64,000 nucleotides of DNA from contig NZ_SRMB01000001.1 in NCBI RefSeq assembly GCF_004745645.1, positions 1,860,001-1,924,000 on the forward strand. Direction: 5' to 3'. The translations under genes were made by a program, and so were the position numbers. This DNA comes from Hymenobacter metallicola. GTDB taxonomy: Bacteria > Bacteroidota > Bacteroidia > Cytophagales > Hymenobacteraceae. Below the pieces are notes generated by a model that was not told where the DNA came from, ran no database searches, and worked only from the letters and a program-made list of their open reading frames with translations. Shown piece after piece: positions 43,327 through 52,499 of the stretch (positions are counted from its first letter, which is position 1; each line of letters starts with the position of its first letter).

Positions 43327-44124
43327 TTAAGCGGCAGCCGACTCGCCGTTTTCACGGTCATCAATGGCCTTCTTGAGCTTAGCAATAGCCTGAGTGGCGC
43401 GCTCTTCGTCCAGACGGTTGATGTTTAAGAGCATCTTGGTCTTTTCCTGACGGGTAATCACCGGATGGTTGAGCAAACGGATGATTTCCTCTTTCTGCGA
43501 CGCCGTAGCGTAGGCTACTGCGGGAGCGGCAGCTTCCTGCACGGGCTCAGCAGGCACGGCCTTCATAGCCGCAGCTACTTGGGCAGCGGGAGCTTCCTGA
43601 GGAGCCGGAGCAGCTGCAACCACCTTCGCATCGGTCGTGTTGCCGCCATAGTCCATTTCCTCAGCCGGGGTGGGCTCGTAGCCCGCCGCCCGGATAATCC
43701 AGGCCAGGATGTTGCGGTAGGCTTTGCCGATGGCCCGGGTCTGGGCCATGCTCATGATGGCAAACTCCTGGTAGAACTTCTTGCCCTGCTCCTTATTCGA
43801 GCAGATGGCGAAGCCCGCGCCTACCGTGTGGCCGCTGCGTAAGTCGAACAGCGTCACTTTGGCCTGATATTTCAACTCGGCTTCGGTGCTCACGTTGATG
43901 ACATGATCCACGATGGGTACGATGCCCAGGCGCGAACCGGCGTACTGCCAGCCTTCCACGTTCACAAACTCCTTGCCCTGCACCGTAGTGCTGAGTTTAT
44001 TGTCTTTGATAAACTTAGCCAAGTCTTTGGCCAAATCCAGCGTCTCATCGGAACGAGCAATATCGTAGCTCTCCACTTTGTTCTTGCGAACCTGATCTTT
44101 GGTTGTTTTGGTGGCCTCAGTCAT
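43327..44124 (-). CDS. phage-recombination-like protein of unknown function
   Basis: A 265-residue protein, soluble. Residues about 50-165 (NVEGWQYAGSRLGIVPIVDH, AKVTLFDLRSGHTVGAGFAI, FAIMSMAQTRAIGKAYRNIL) recall phage and archaeal-virus proteins whose YxxxExW start and QTRAxGKAxR motif are found near recombination genes. I cannot give a proven family. A Pro/Ala-rich linker (about 175-215) is followed by a C-terminal domain (ATASQKEEIIRLLNHPVIT) like the short C-terminal region of single-strand annealing proteins (recall). No phage genes are adjacent. It is preceded by an AT-rich promoter region and followed by a terminator, so it is a stand-alone unit. Confidence 0.7.
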   Translation of the reverse strand: MTEATKTTKDQVRKNKVESYDIARSDETLDLAKDLAKFIKDNKLSTTVQGKEFVNVEGWQYAGSRLGIVPIVDHVINVSTEAELKYQAKVTLFDLRSGHTVGAGFAICSNKEQGKKFYQEFAIMSMAQTRAIGKAYRNILAWIIRAAGYEPTPAEEMDYGGNTTDAKVVAAAPAPQEAPAAQVAAAMKAVPAEPVQEAAAPAVAYATASQKEEIIRLLNHPVITRQEKTKMLLNINRLDEERATQAIAKLKKAIDDRENGESAAA

Positions 44125-44467
44125 GGTCTTGTTCTTAATTTCCCTGTAGTACGTTTTGTTGTTCTATTACTAAACTAAAGTACGGGCTTTTTGGTGCAAA
44201 AAACCAGTACTTTTTTAGTAAATTTTATCACTGATTATCAGACACTTACAAAACAATTTCACAAGCATAATTTCTAACTAGGTTAGCACAATAGCAAACG
44301 TACGCCATATACTATGTGTTCCCGGGCTTTGGTTTATTCCTACGCCTTTTCTAGCTGCGGATACAGGCTGGCATTAGGCACAAAAAAGCCCTGCCGGACT
44401 CAGGTCCGACAGGGCTTTTAACGTATTTACACTTACCTAGTTATCGTAGCAAGGCTGACTACAGTGA
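44125..44467. other. AT-rich intergenic stretch
   Basis: About 340 bp, markedly AT-rich in 44160-44300. It probably holds the promoter of the minus-strand gene at 43327: TACGTTTGC (minus strand, 44294-44302) matches the -7 consensus but lies 170 bp upstream. AAAGTAC/GTACTTT form an imperfect inverted repeat around 44178-44215. The terminator at 44382 belongs to the next gene. Confidence 0.5.
44382..44419 (-). terminator. intrinsic terminator after lolD-like gene
   Basis: AAAAGCCCTG, CGGAC and their complements form a stem with one mismatch and a CTCAG-type loop; the minus strand ends in TTTTTT. Confidence 0.8.
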
Positions 44468-45124
44468 CTAGCCTTCCCAAATGTTACCATCCTTCATGGT
44501 AATCTTCCGGTCGGCCATTTCGGCCAGCTGGTCGTTGTGAGTCACGATGACGAAGGTTTGGCCGAGTTCTTTGCGCAGCAGGAAGAAAATCTGGTGCAGC
44601 TCCTGCGCATTCTGGGAGTCGAGGTTGCCGCTGGGCTCGTCGGCAAAGATAATTTCGGGCGAGTTGATCAGGGCCCGGGCTACGGCCGTGCGCTGCTGCT
44701 CGCCCCCGCTCATTTCCGAGGGCTTGTGGTCGGCGCGGCGCTCCAGGTTCAGCATCCCGAGCAATTCGCGGGCCCGTACCCGGGTTTCTTTTTCCGAGCG
44801 GCCCGCTAAGTAGGCGGGCAAACACACGTTTTCCAGGGCCGTAAACTCGGGCAGCAGGTTATGAAACTGAAAGATAAAGCCGATGTGGCGGTTGCGAAAC
44901 CGGGCCAGATCGGACCGCCCCAGGGAACTGACCGAAGTACCATCGAACAAGACCTCACCTGAGTCGGGGTTATCAAGGGTGCCCAGAATGTGCAGCAGGG
45001 TACTTTTTCCGGCCCCCGAGGAGCCCACAATCGACACGATTTCCGATTTTTCAATCGTTAGATCTATGCCCCGGAGCACTTCCAGCGTGTTGTATTTCTT
45101 CCGAACGTTGATAGCCTGCAGCAA
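44468..45124 (-). CDS. lolD: ABC transporter ATP-binding protein, LolD/MacB type
   Basis: A 218-residue ATPase. Walker A is [15 protein letters not shown] (about 35-49), the signature [16 protein letters not shown], Walker [17 protein letters not shown] and the H-loop [13 protein letters not shown]. The opening [20 protein letters not shown] and the overall length match LolD, the ATPase of the LolCDE lipoprotein release complex; MacB-type ATPases look alike. No permease gene is adjacent, so its partner is elsewhere. In Bacteroidota, LolD-like proteins encoded alone are usual (recall). Confidence 0.88.
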   Translation of the reverse strand: MLQAINVRKKYNTLEVLRGIDLTIEKSEIVSIVGSSGAGKSTLLHILGTLDNPDSGEVLFDGTSVSSLGRSDLARFRNRHIGFIFQFHNLLPEFTALENVCLPAYLAGRSEKETRVRARELLGMLNLERRADHKPSEMSGGEQQRTAVARALINSPEIIFADEPSGNLDSQNAQELHQIFFLLRKELGQTFVIVTHNDQLAEMADRKITMKDGNIWEG

Positions 45125-45298
45125 GGGAAAGCAGAATTGAATGAGCGCGTATTGAAAACAAATCTACGGAATGTAGGGAGTTGTCGGGTTTCCAGTGCAG
45201 ATTAGCTTCCGGTTGCCGACCAGCTTTTCAACGTGCTACGGATAAAAGGCCGGGTGTGCTGCGCCTACGCCTGATTTCTTTTTTCCCACCTTTCTGCT

Positions 45299-46444
45299 TT
45301 GCCTCCTATCCTTGTCCCGTTTGCCTCCCGTCACTGGCTGCGGCTCTGGCCAGCAGCGGCGCTGACCGTCCTTCTAGCCCTTGTGGCAACGTGGTGGCAA
45401 TGGCCCCGCACCCCAGCCTCATTACCACCCGGCCCTACCCAGGCGCGCCCCCAGCCGGAGCTACTGGCCGACGGCCGCTTTCGGGGGGTGAGCTGGGTGG
45501 CCGGCGACTCGGTTACTGATGCTCAATTCGAGCCCCTGACCCGGGCACACGTCACCTGGATAGCACAAATTCCATTTGGCTGGCAGCCGGCGGCCACCCA
45601 GCCCTTGGTGCAACTGCACAGCGGGGCCGGACAGCGCCGTCGGAGCCGGGGCGGCTACTGGGGCGAAACCGACGCGGGTATTGTCTACACGGCCCAGCTG
45701 GCTCAAACGCGTAACATTCAAACCTTGCTCAAGCCCCATCTGTGGGTACGGGGCCCCGGCGCCTGGCCCGGCAGCATTGAGATGCAGACAGCCGCCGACT
45801 GGCGCGCCTGGTTTGCCGCCTACTCCACGTTTATACTGCACTACGCCCAGCTAGCGGAAGAAAACCAGTTTGGCGGCCTCTGTATCGGGACGGAATTAGA
45901 GAAGACTGTAGGCCACGAAAAGGAATGGCGCACTCTTATTAAAGCGGTACGCCGGGTGTACCACGGCCCGTTGACTTACGCGGCCAACTGGAGCGGCGAG
46001 TTTGAGCGGGTCAACTTCTGGGATGCCCTGGACTTTATCGGCATCCAGGCCTACTTCCCACTTAGTAAGGCGAGCAGTCCGCCCAAGAGCGAGCTGCTGC
46101 TGGCCTGGCAGCAGCACGCCGCGGCTATTGTACGGGTGCAACGCAAATTTAAAAAGCCCGTGGTGTTCACCGAAGCTGGCTACCGCAATACCGCCGACGC
46201 GGCCATCGAACCCTGGACCTGGCCCGACCGCACGGCCGTATTCTACACCCCCGATGAGCAAACCCAAGCGGCCTGCTACGCGGCGCTGTTTGAGACCTTC
46301 TGGCCCCAGCCCTGGTTTAAGGGCCTGTTTATTTGGAAATGGTACCCCGGCCTGCAGCCCGATGGCCCGGCCCGCCGCCACGCCGACTTTACGCCCCAGC
46401 ACAAGGCCGCTGAGCAGGTAATGGCGCAGTGGTATGGGCAGTAG
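45299..46444 (+). CDS. glycoside hydrolase family 113-like protein, membrane-anchored
   Basis: A 381-residue protein whose first possible start is TTG at 45299; no ATG is available near the N-terminus. A signal-anchor segment (WPAAALTVLLALVATWWQW) precedes a Pro-rich linker. The catalytic TIM barrel starts with GRFRGVSWVAGD. Candidate catalytic residues are the Glu in LCIGTELEKTV (acid/base) and the Glu in PVVFTEAGYRN (nucleophile), as in GH113 beta-mannanases and gta-type barrels. LLKPHLWVRG and DFIGIQAYFPL are also family-like. The domain is expected in the periplasm. Actual substrate unknown; it stands alone. Confidence 0.8.
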   Translation: MPPILVPFASRHWLRLWPAAALTVLLALVATWWQWPRTPASLPPGPTQARPQPELLADGRFRGVSWVAGDSVTDAQFEPLTRAHVTWIAQIPFGWQPAATQPLVQLHSGAGQRRRSRGGYWGETDAGIVYTAQLAQTRNIQTLLKPHLWVRGPGAWPGSIEMQTAADWRAWFAAYSTFILHYAQLAEENQFGGLCIGTELEKTVGHEKEWRTLIKAVRRVYHGPLTYAANWSGEFERVNFWDALDFIGIQAYFPLSKASSPPKSELLLAWQQHAAAIVRVQRKFKKPVVFTEAGYRNTADAAIEPWTWPDRTAVFYTPDEQTQAACYAALFETFWPQPWFKGLFIWKWYPGLQPDGPARRHADFTPQHKAAEQVMAQWYGQ

Positions 46445-46666
46445 AGCGTGCTTCCGTCGGAAGCTAGTACTACAATGTAGCGCAGGACCCGAGGGCCAGG
46501 ACAACCGATTGTCTGACCAACAAATCGGGCTTACGGCAGTTAAAAAGACATTTTTACTCTTCGGCTACCCGGATTCCGGGCCCTTACTCGCAATGACAGC
46601 GAATAATGCCTACTTTCGTGGCCTAGTAGAACACCACCCCGTCAACCCCCATTGAACTGACCCTCT

Positions 46667-47869
46667 ATGAACATTCACGAGTATCAGGGTAAAGAAATCC
46701 TCAAAAGCTACGGCGTACGCGTGCAGGAAGGCATTGTAGCCGACACCGCTGAAGAAGCTGTTGAAGCGGCTAAAAAGCTGACCGCCGACACCGGCACTAG
46801 CTGGCACGTGATTAAGGCCCAGATCCACGCGGGTGGCCGCGGTAAAGGGGGCGGGGTGAAACTCGCCAAAAACCTGGAGCAGGTAAAAGACATTGCCAGC
46901 CAGATTATTGGCATGCAGCTCGTCACCAAACAAACCGGTGCCGAAGGCCGCAAAGTACACAAGGTGCTCGTTGCTCAGGACGTGTACTACCCCGGCGCCT
47001 CCGAACCCAAGGAATACTACATGAGCGTATTGCTCGACCGTACCTCGGGCAAAAACGTTATTATCTACACCACCGAGGGTGGTATGGACATCGAGGAAGT
47101 GGCCGAGGCGCACCCCGAGAAGATCCACAAGGAAATCATCGACCCCCGCGTGGGGCTGCAGGGCTTCCAGGCCCGCAAGATTGCCTTCAACCTTGGCACC
47201 GAGGGCGAAGCCTTCAAGGAAATGGTGAAGTTCGTAACGGCTCTGTATAAAGCCTACGACGACACCGACTCCTCGATGTTCGAAATCAACCCCGTACTGA
47301 AAACGTCGGACAACAAGATCCTGGCCGTTGACGCCAAGGTAACCCTGGACGAAAACGCCCTGTACCGCCACAAGGATTTCGTAGCCCTGCGCGACACCAA
47401 CGAGGAAGACCCCTTGGAAGTAGAAGCTTCGGCCTCGAACCTGAACTACGTGAAGCTCGACGGCAACGTGGGCTGCATGGTGAACGGCGCCGGCCTGGCT
47501 ATGGCCACGATGGACATCATCAAGCTCTCGGGCGGTGAGCCGGCCAACTTCCTCGACGTAGGGGGTGGAGCCAATGCCCAGACCGTAGAAGCTGGTTTCC
47601 GCATCATCCTGAAGGACCCGAATGTAAAGGCCATCCTGATCAACATCTTCGGCGGTATCGTGCGCTGCGACCGGGTAGCCAACGGGGTAGTAGAAGCCTA
47701 CAAGAACATCGGTGACATCAAGGTGCCGATTATCGTGCGTCTGCAGGGCACCAACGCCGAAGAAGGCGCCCGCATCATCGACGAAAGCGGCCTGAAAGTG
47801 TACTCGGCCGTATTGCTGAAAGACGCCGCTCAGAAAGTAAAAGAAGTACTGGCCTCCCAAGGCATTTAA
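46667..47869 (+). CDS. sucC: succinate--CoA ligase (ADP-forming) beta subunit
   Basis: The TCA-cycle ATP-grasp subunit that couples succinyl-CoA cleavage to ATP or GTP synthesis; 400 residues. It starts [17 protein letters not shown], the invariant start of SucC. Further marks are [29 protein letters not shown] (metal-binding Glu and Asn), [31 protein letters not shown] and [16 protein letters not shown], the last near the phosphohistidine contact. sucD is not adjacent, which is frequent in Bacteroidota. A terminator follows at 47901. Confidence 0.97.
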   Translation: MNIHEYQGKEILKSYGVRVQEGIVADTAEEAVEAAKKLTADTGTSWHVIKAQIHAGGRGKGGGVKLAKNLEQVKDIASQIIGMQLVTKQTGAEGRKVHKVLVAQDVYYPGASEPKEYYMSVLLDRTSGKNVIIYTTEGGMDIEEVAEAHPEKIHKEIIDPRVGLQGFQARKIAFNLGTEGEAFKEMVKFVTALYKAYDDTDSSMFEINPVLKTSDNKILAVDAKVTLDENALYRHKDFVALRDTNEEDPLEVEASASNLNYVKLDGNVGCMVNGAGLAMATMDIIKLSGGEPANFLDVGGGANAQTVEAGFRIILKDPNVKAILINIFGGIVRCDRVANGVVEAYKNIGDIKVPIIVRLQGTNAEEGARIIDESGLKVYSAVLLKDAAQKVKEVLASQGI

Positions 47870-47900
47870 GCTTCGCTGCTTCCCTAGCCGGAAGCAGCCT

Positions 47901-47934
47901 AAAAGCCCACTCGTTATAACGAGTGGGCTTTTTT
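47901..47934 (+). terminator. intrinsic terminator after sucC
   Basis: AAAAGCCCACTCGTT pairs with AACGAGTGGGCTTTT around ATA-type loop bases; six T residues end it. Confidence 0.88.
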
Positions 47935-48098
47935 ATGCTACATAATCATGTGATTAAGCACGCTTTTGTGTCAGGTTGATAACCATTTATTATTGTTTTT
48001 GCAATATAGTATAGCAACAACCTAAGAATTTATTTCACGTTACAATCCCGCCTCCCCCGCTCTCTACTTAACTGCCTACTTGCCCAAAACCTTTACTC

Positions 48099-48995
48099 AT
48101 GATCCCAAAGGCCATAACTGGAATTGTCCTGTTGGCGGCATTGTGTGGAAGCTCTCCTTCGTTTGCTCAGCGCACGTCGGCCAAGAGCCAGCCCCTGGAA
48201 TTTGCCCTTACTGCTGATGCGACTTCGTACACGTTCCAGTACAGCACTCCCGACGAGGACTACCTGACGAATCTGCGTGCCACGTATGCTCTAGACGACA
48301 TCGTAGCCGGTAAATCGACTGATCTGGAAAAGGTGAAGACCCTCTGCACCTGGGTACACAACCGCTGGGTGCACAACGGCCGCAACCGGGCCCGCAAAGC
48401 CGATCCACTTTCTATTTTGCACGATGCAGCGCTGGGCCAGGAATTCCAGTGCATTGAGTACAGCATTGTCCTGAGCGGCGTGCTAACCGCCATTGGGATT
48501 CCAACCCGGGCTGTTTATTTGAAAACTGCCGATGTAGAAACCCGCCGCGACGGTGCTGGCCACGCCGTAGCCGAAGCGTGGCTGCGCGACCAGCAAAAGT
48601 GGGTGATGATAGACGGGCAGTGGGATGTGGTGCCTATGCTCAATAACACCCCGCTCAACGCAGTGGAACTGCAGAAGGCTCTGGCCACCAATGCTCCCGG
48701 ACTGCGCATCGAAACAGCCTCCCAAACCAAGCAGAAAAGCTACCTGAACTGGTTGGAGCCCTATTTATACTACTTCGACACTGTGCTCGACAGCCGCTTT
48801 GGCGTCAACGCCCCGCCTAGTGGCCTGATGCTGGTCCCTATCGGGGCGAAGTGCCCTACTGTGTTTCAGCACGACACGCCCATTCGCCGGATGCGCTACA
48901 CCAACTCGGTTACCACCTTCTATCCTAACCCGGTTGAGCTACTGGTTGGAGAAGCTACCAAGCCGGCCCAACACGAAGCCGGCCGCGCCTATTAG
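48099..48995 (+). CDS. exported transglutaminase-like protein
   Basis: A 298-residue protein with a signal peptide (MIPKAITGIVLLAALCGSSP, cleavage after SFAQ). The transglutaminase-like fold has the triad C118 (GQEFQCIEYSIVLSGVL), H155 (GAGHAVAEAWL) and D172 (WVMIDGQWD). VKTLCTWVHNRWVHNG precedes the Cys helix, as in the Transglut_core family. Bacterial members include proteases and amidases, and a peptidoglycan or protein target is possible. No further domain is visible. The gene stands alone between two terminators. Confidence 0.88.
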   Translation: MIPKAITGIVLLAALCGSSPSFAQRTSAKSQPLEFALTADATSYTFQYSTPDEDYLTNLRATYALDDIVAGKSTDLEKVKTLCTWVHNRWVHNGRNRARKADPLSILHDAALGQEFQCIEYSIVLSGVLTAIGIPTRAVYLKTADVETRRDGAGHAVAEAWLRDQQKWVMIDGQWDVVPMLNNTPLNAVELQKALATNAPGLRIETASQTKQKSYLNWLEPYLYYFDTVLDSRFGVNAPPSGLMLVPIGAKCPTVFQHDTPIRRMRYTNSVTTFYPNPVELLVGEATKPAQHEAGRAY

Positions 48996-49009
48996 TACTG
49001 GCCGTGGAA

Positions 49010-49060
49010 CTGCATAGAAAAAGCCTGCCCTGTATCACAGGGCAGGCTTTTTCTATGCAG
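49010..49060. terminator. bidirectional perfect hairpin terminator
   Basis: A 24-bp perfect stem beginning CTGCATAGAAAAAGCCTGCC, loop ATC. It lies between the convergent transglutaminase and ohr paralogue genes. Confidence 0.85.
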
Positions 49061-49071
49061 TATACTTCGGG

Positions 49072-49521
49072 CTAGCTGTTGTCAGCGGGCACGGCGGCAG
49101 GCTGGCCAGCCACCTTTAGCTCGACTTCCATGTTGCCACGAGTACCCACTGAATAGGGGCAGATCTGGTGAGCTTTGTTGACAATTTCGATGGCTTTTTG
49201 CTGGTCCATGTCTTTCAAGTCCACGTCCAGCACGGCACTTAAGCCGTAGGCCTCGCCTTCCTGAAACAGCGTAACCGAGCATTGTACGGTGCTGTTTGGA
49301 TCCAGCTTGATGTTTTCGCGACCGGTGATAACAATCAGAGCCTGCTGAAAGCAGGATGCATAGCCGGCAGCAAATAGCTGTTCGGGGTTTGTCGCGCCTT
49401 TACGGCCGCCCAACCCTTCGGGCACCGACATATCCATATCGATAACGCTGTCGGAAGAGCGCACATGGCCACTGCGGCCGCCAGTAGCCGTTGCATCGGC
49501 CGTATACAGATTCTTTTTCAT
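49072..49521 (-). CDS. Ohr/OsmC family organic hydroperoxide resistance protein (second copy)
   Basis: A 149-residue OsmC/Ohr protein; the start at 49521 (MKKNLYTADATATGGRSGHV) matches the family N-terminus, though the frame is open upstream. Redox cysteines are C57 (GYASCFQQAL) and C121 (HQICPYSVGT); ATNPEQLFAAGY and GGRSGHV supply the Glu and Arg. There is no ohrR next to it. It is less like the other copy (35101) than a recent duplicate would be, mainly lacking the KEMGGPGK insertion. It may respond to a different trigger. Confidence 0.92.
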   Translation of the reverse strand: MKKNLYTADATATGGRSGHVRSSDSVIDMDMSVPEGLGGRKGATNPEQLFAAGYASCFQQALIVITGRENIKLDPNSTVQCSVTLFQEGEAYGLSAVLDVDLKDMDQQKAIEIVNKAHQICPYSVGTRGNMEVELKVAGQPAAVPADNS

Positions 49522-49643
49522 GGGAGGTGTTGGTTGAACAAGTAAGCAGTTGTGTATCTGACTTAACTGTCTTACGCCGATTTTGGTTATGCTGACTGAG
49601 AAAGGAATTTTCGAGCTTATTGCGGCAGCAAATGCCGTTTGCG

Positions 49644-49676
49644 TTTGGCAGGGCATATTTTTCTCTCTACTTTTGC
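49644..49676 (+). promoter_or_regulatory. tRNA-Arg promoter
   Basis: TTTGG (49644-49648) as -33 and TACTTTTGC (49668-49676) as an exact -7 consensus match, about 20 bp apart. It is the best Bacteroidota-type promoter in the window. The tRNA starts 20 bp further on. Confidence 0.65.
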
Positions 49677-49695
49677 CCCACATCCGAACAGATCT

Positions 49696-49767
49696 GGTCG
49701 CGTCGTACAACGGATAGTATAAGAGTTTCCGAAGCTCTTGATCTAGGTTCGATTCCTAGCGCGACCA
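49696..49767 (+). tRNA. tRNA-Arg (CCG)
   Basis: A 72-nt cloverleaf: acceptor GGTCGCG/CGCGACC, D arm GTAC-AACGGATA-GTAT, anticodon stem AGAGT/GCTCT with loop TTCCGAA (anticodon CCG, reads CGG), T arm CTAGG-TTCGATT-CCTAG. CCA is not encoded; the bases after the discriminator A are CAT. A promoter lies 20 bp upstream and a terminator 14 bp downstream. Confidence 0.95.
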
Positions 49768-49780
49768 CATAGCACTTCTT

Positions 49781-49817
49781 AAACACCCTGTGAGACAAGC
49801 ACTTACAGGGTGTTTTT
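49781..49817 (+). terminator. intrinsic terminator after tRNA-Arg
   Basis: AAACACCCTGT pairs with ACAGGGTGTTT around a 13-nt loop; five T residues end it. Confidence 0.85.
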
Positions 49818-50207
49818 GTGTATAGGTAAAACATGGCTAAAACAAATAGCGCCTACCCTTTGAGTGAGCCTATGTAGTAGTACCTAGACCAGCTACCCTG
49901 GGGGAGCCCGGCAAACACTCTCGTCTTTTTTTAAAAGTAGGCAGACTACAAGGCGGTTTGTTCTCAGTATTTCTGGTATTGGCTGAGCTACGTGCTAAGG
50001 TTCAGCGTTGCGTCCATGACTTTAAGGCGTACTCAACGAATACTACTTCTCTTAACGAGTCACACCCGCGTCCTAGTTAATGAGGAGCTTTCCGGCGGTT
50101 GTCATATGTTGGTCAGCAGTAGCAACGGCTAAGCTGCCGGCAACAGAGCCCATCGGCCAAGAGATGGGCTTGTTAAGCAGTCTTCAATAATACCGACGGC
50201 CCCAGGT
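49818..50207. other. intergenic stretch without a recognised gene
   Basis: About 390 bp. No frame looks like a protein. The right-hand part might once have encoded more of the DUF2254 protein whose start remains at 50208-50354, but no matching sequence could be found by eye. A small hairpin GCCCATC...GATGGGC is at about 50148-50170. Confidence 0.45.
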
Positions 50208-50354
50208 TCAACTCAGGCAGGAATGGGGCGTAAGCATCAGTGTGCTTTTGCAGTGAATGCACAACGCTAAGCCTATGGCGGCGGCCACCAGTAAGGTAGG
50301 CACAAACCACAGGCTGGCGTTAACGTTCTGCCACAAGGCGCGGAGTTGGTTCAT
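50208..50354 (-). pseudogene. N-terminal remnant of a DUF2254-type membrane protein
   Basis: A 48-residue frame starts with MNQLRALWQNVNASLWFVPT and the hydrophobic run LLVAAAIGLALCIHC. This is how DUF2254 membrane proteins of over 400 residues begin (a basic helix, then SLWFVP and the first membrane segment; recall). It is followed by a short non-homologous tail and a stop. The remaining body is absent downstream. The ATG lies 10 bases after the antiporter stop, so it was probably the second gene of that operon before truncation. A real short peptide cannot be excluded. Confidence 0.5.
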
Positions 50355-50364
50355 AACGGGGCCG

Positions 50365-51633
50365 TTAGTGGTCAGCGTCGGCGGGGGCCTCACCGGTACT
50401 TAACCCCAGCTTTTTGACCAGCGGCCCAATGCTCAGGCCCTGCACAATGATGCTGAAAATTACCACCACGTACGTGACACCCACAATCAGGTCGCGGGAC
50501 ATGGACTCGGGCAAGGAAAGGGCCAGAGCTACGGAAATACCGCCCCGGAGCCCACCCCAGGTCAGCACCCGCAGGGTTTGGCGGTCGAAGGGATAATATC
50601 GGCGTAGCAGTCCTAATGGCAGGCCTACTGACACCCAGCGGGCCAGCAGCACCACTACGATGGTCACCACGCCTACCAGCAGCGTGGTGCGGCTGATGTC
50701 GAGAATGAGCATTTCCAGCCCGATGAGCACGAAGAGTATTGCGTTAAGAATCTCATCGAGCAGCTCCCAGAACTTGTCCAGGTACTCGCGCGTCACGTCC
50801 GACATGCCTAGCTGCCGGCCCTTGTCGCCCACAATCAAGCCCGCCACCACGATGGCCAGCGGGCCCGAGGTGTGCAGCTGCGTGGCCAGGGCCGTGCCGC
50901 CCATCACCAGGGCCAGGGTAATCATCACCTCCACCTGGTAGTGGTCGATGCTGCGCAGGGCCCAATAGGTGGCATACCCCAGCGCAGCCCCCAGGGCAAT
51001 ACCACCCACAGCTTCCTGTAGAAACAGCTTACCAATCACGGCGGGTGTGGCTTGCGCGGCTCCGTACTGAGCTATTTGAAACAAACTCACGAACACCACC
51101 ACGGCAATGCCGTCATTGAAGAGGGACTCGCCTACGATGCGAATTTCCAGTCGCTTGTCAATGCGCGCTTCCTTTAAGATGCCTAGCACGGCAATCGGAT
51201 CGGTGGGGGAAATAAGGGCCCCGAACAGCAGGCAGTAGATAAAGTCGATAGGCAACCCAAACAGCGGCAGCAGGTAGTAAAACGCCGTACCAACCAACGC
51301 GGTGGAGAGCAGCGTGCCCGCGGTAGCCATGGCTCCCACCGCAACGCCTTCTTTGCCCAAGGCCCGCAAGTCGACGTGCAGGGCGCCGGCAAAAAGCAAA
51401 AAGCTCAGCATCACCTGCATAAGCACCGCGTGAAAGTCGATACTCCGCACTAGTTGACCGGCCGTAAGCACCCAATGCACCCCGAGCTTACCGAGCCCGA
51501 TGGCCAGCAAGGACGAAATTAGCGCTAAGACCATCAGCCCGATGGTGCCCGGCAGCTTCAGGAAGCGGTGATTGACGTAGCCGAATACGGCGGCAATCAC
51601 AATGAGCAACGCCAGGGTGTTGTATAATTCCAT
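50365..51633 (-). CDS. Na+/H+ antiporter (CPA1, NhaP-like)
   Basis: A 422-residue cation:proton antiporter with about 12 membrane segments. The start at 51633 (MELYNTLALLIVIAAVFGYV) is chosen over an upstream one because it leads directly into the first membrane helix. The CPA1 active-site region is FGALISPTDPIAVLGILKEA, with the NhaP-type ion site VGESLFNDGIAVVVF; DxxR and the C-terminal GGLRGGISVALALSLPE are also typical. It lacks a large C-terminal regulatory domain. It exports Na+ or K+ for pH and salt balance. A DUF2254 remnant follows. Confidence 0.93.
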   Translation of the reverse strand: MELYNTLALLIVIAAVFGYVNHRFLKLPGTIGLMVLALISSLLAIGLGKLGVHWVLTAGQLVRSIDFHAVLMQVMLSFLLFAGALHVDLRALGKEGVAVGAMATAGTLLSTALVGTAFYYLLPLFGLPIDFIYCLLFGALISPTDPIAVLGILKEARIDKRLEIRIVGESLFNDGIAVVVFVSLFQIAQYGAAQATPAVIGKLFLQEAVGGIALGAALGYATYWALRSIDHYQVEVMITLALVMGGTALATQLHTSGPLAIVVAGLIVGDKGRQLGMSDVTREYLDKFWELLDEILNAILFVLIGLEMLILDISRTTLLVGVVTIVVVLLARWVSVGLPLGLLRRYYPFDRQTLRVLTWGGLRGGISVALALSLPESMSRDLIVGVTYVVVIFSIIVQGLSIGPLVKKLGLSTGEAPADADH

Positions 51634-51972
51634 CAAAAAAGCCAGTTGCAGGTTAGAGTAGACGCTAATTACAGGAGTGTGGGTAGAACAAAGCCCACTT
51701 GCCAAATTCTGGCGGCCAGCTGTAAGGCCGGGTAGTACGCCAACGTGGCGGAACCGAGTTCGGCCGGACCGTTAATGTTTTTTAATGCGTCGTTCACACT
51801 GTTTTAATCTTCGACTGGCTCCTTTGGAACCACTCAAGGGCCATCGCACCAGCATGTCCGTCAGCACAATACGGCGGCTGGCTACCCAAAGCGACTCTTA
51901 CCCCAGTTAGCGCTATCTGGCTCACCATCCATCACCCCGGCCATGGGTTACAACTGGGAAACATCTACTATC
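51634..51972. other. intergenic stretch without a recognised gene
   Basis: About 340 bp between divergent genes. No repeat or clear promoter was recognised; short frames only. Confidence 0.45.
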
Positions 51973-52275
51973 ATGTCCATGACCTCATACGAGCGGCTGC
52001 GCATCAAGCACCGGGCCTTGCTCAGTCAACCGCCAAACGAGGACGCGCTACGCGACCTGTTATCGGAGCTGCCTGCCCAACTCAAGGACATAGCCCACAA
52101 CCGGCCCGCGCTGGAAGAAGAAGTTGACCACAGCCAGCAGCAGTTGCAGCAAATCAAGAGGCACATGACGCGCGGACAGCTCGCCACCACAGAGAGTATA
52201 GCCCGGGGCGTGCATGAGGCATTAGCTCCTTTGTTCCCACCCACCCTAAGGAGCAGAGAAAATAGCACGTGGTAG
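51973..52275 (+). CDS. small hypothetical helical protein
   Basis: A 100-residue frame; the ATG at 51973 (MSMTSYERLRIKHRALLSQP) is preferred over one 30 bases earlier. The sequence is polar and helical with a likely coiled-coil stretch (EEEVDHSQQQLQQIKRHM) and many Leu, Glu and Gln residues. No signal peptide or membrane segment. I do not recognise it. It lies alone between the antiporter and the ClC gene on the opposite strand; no terminator or promoter confirms it. A chance frame is possible. Confidence 0.4.
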   Translation: MSMTSYERLRIKHRALLSQPPNEDALRDLLSELPAQLKDIAHNRPALEEEVDHSQQQLQQIKRHMTRGQLATTESIARGVHEALAPLFPPTLRSRENSTW

Positions 52276-52499
52276 GCGTTGGCTCTGCTAGCACTTCCGA
52301 AACGCTTTTTCTTACCGCTCGGGTAAGAGCGCTTCCTGCCGAACAGAGCAGCTTAGCTCCCCGGGCGGCAAACTACCCGCAACAGTCGCGGTGGTGCAGC
52401 GACCCAGGGTCGCGGGCCCCTGACAGAATAGCGAGGCTTAGCATAAGCCAGATGGTGGCGCCCATAGTGTATTATCAGGTGGTTATACCTAACTCCGGC

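Noticed and set aside
46610..47860. A 416-residue minus-strand frame opposite sucC
   Set aside because: Antisense shadow without motifs.
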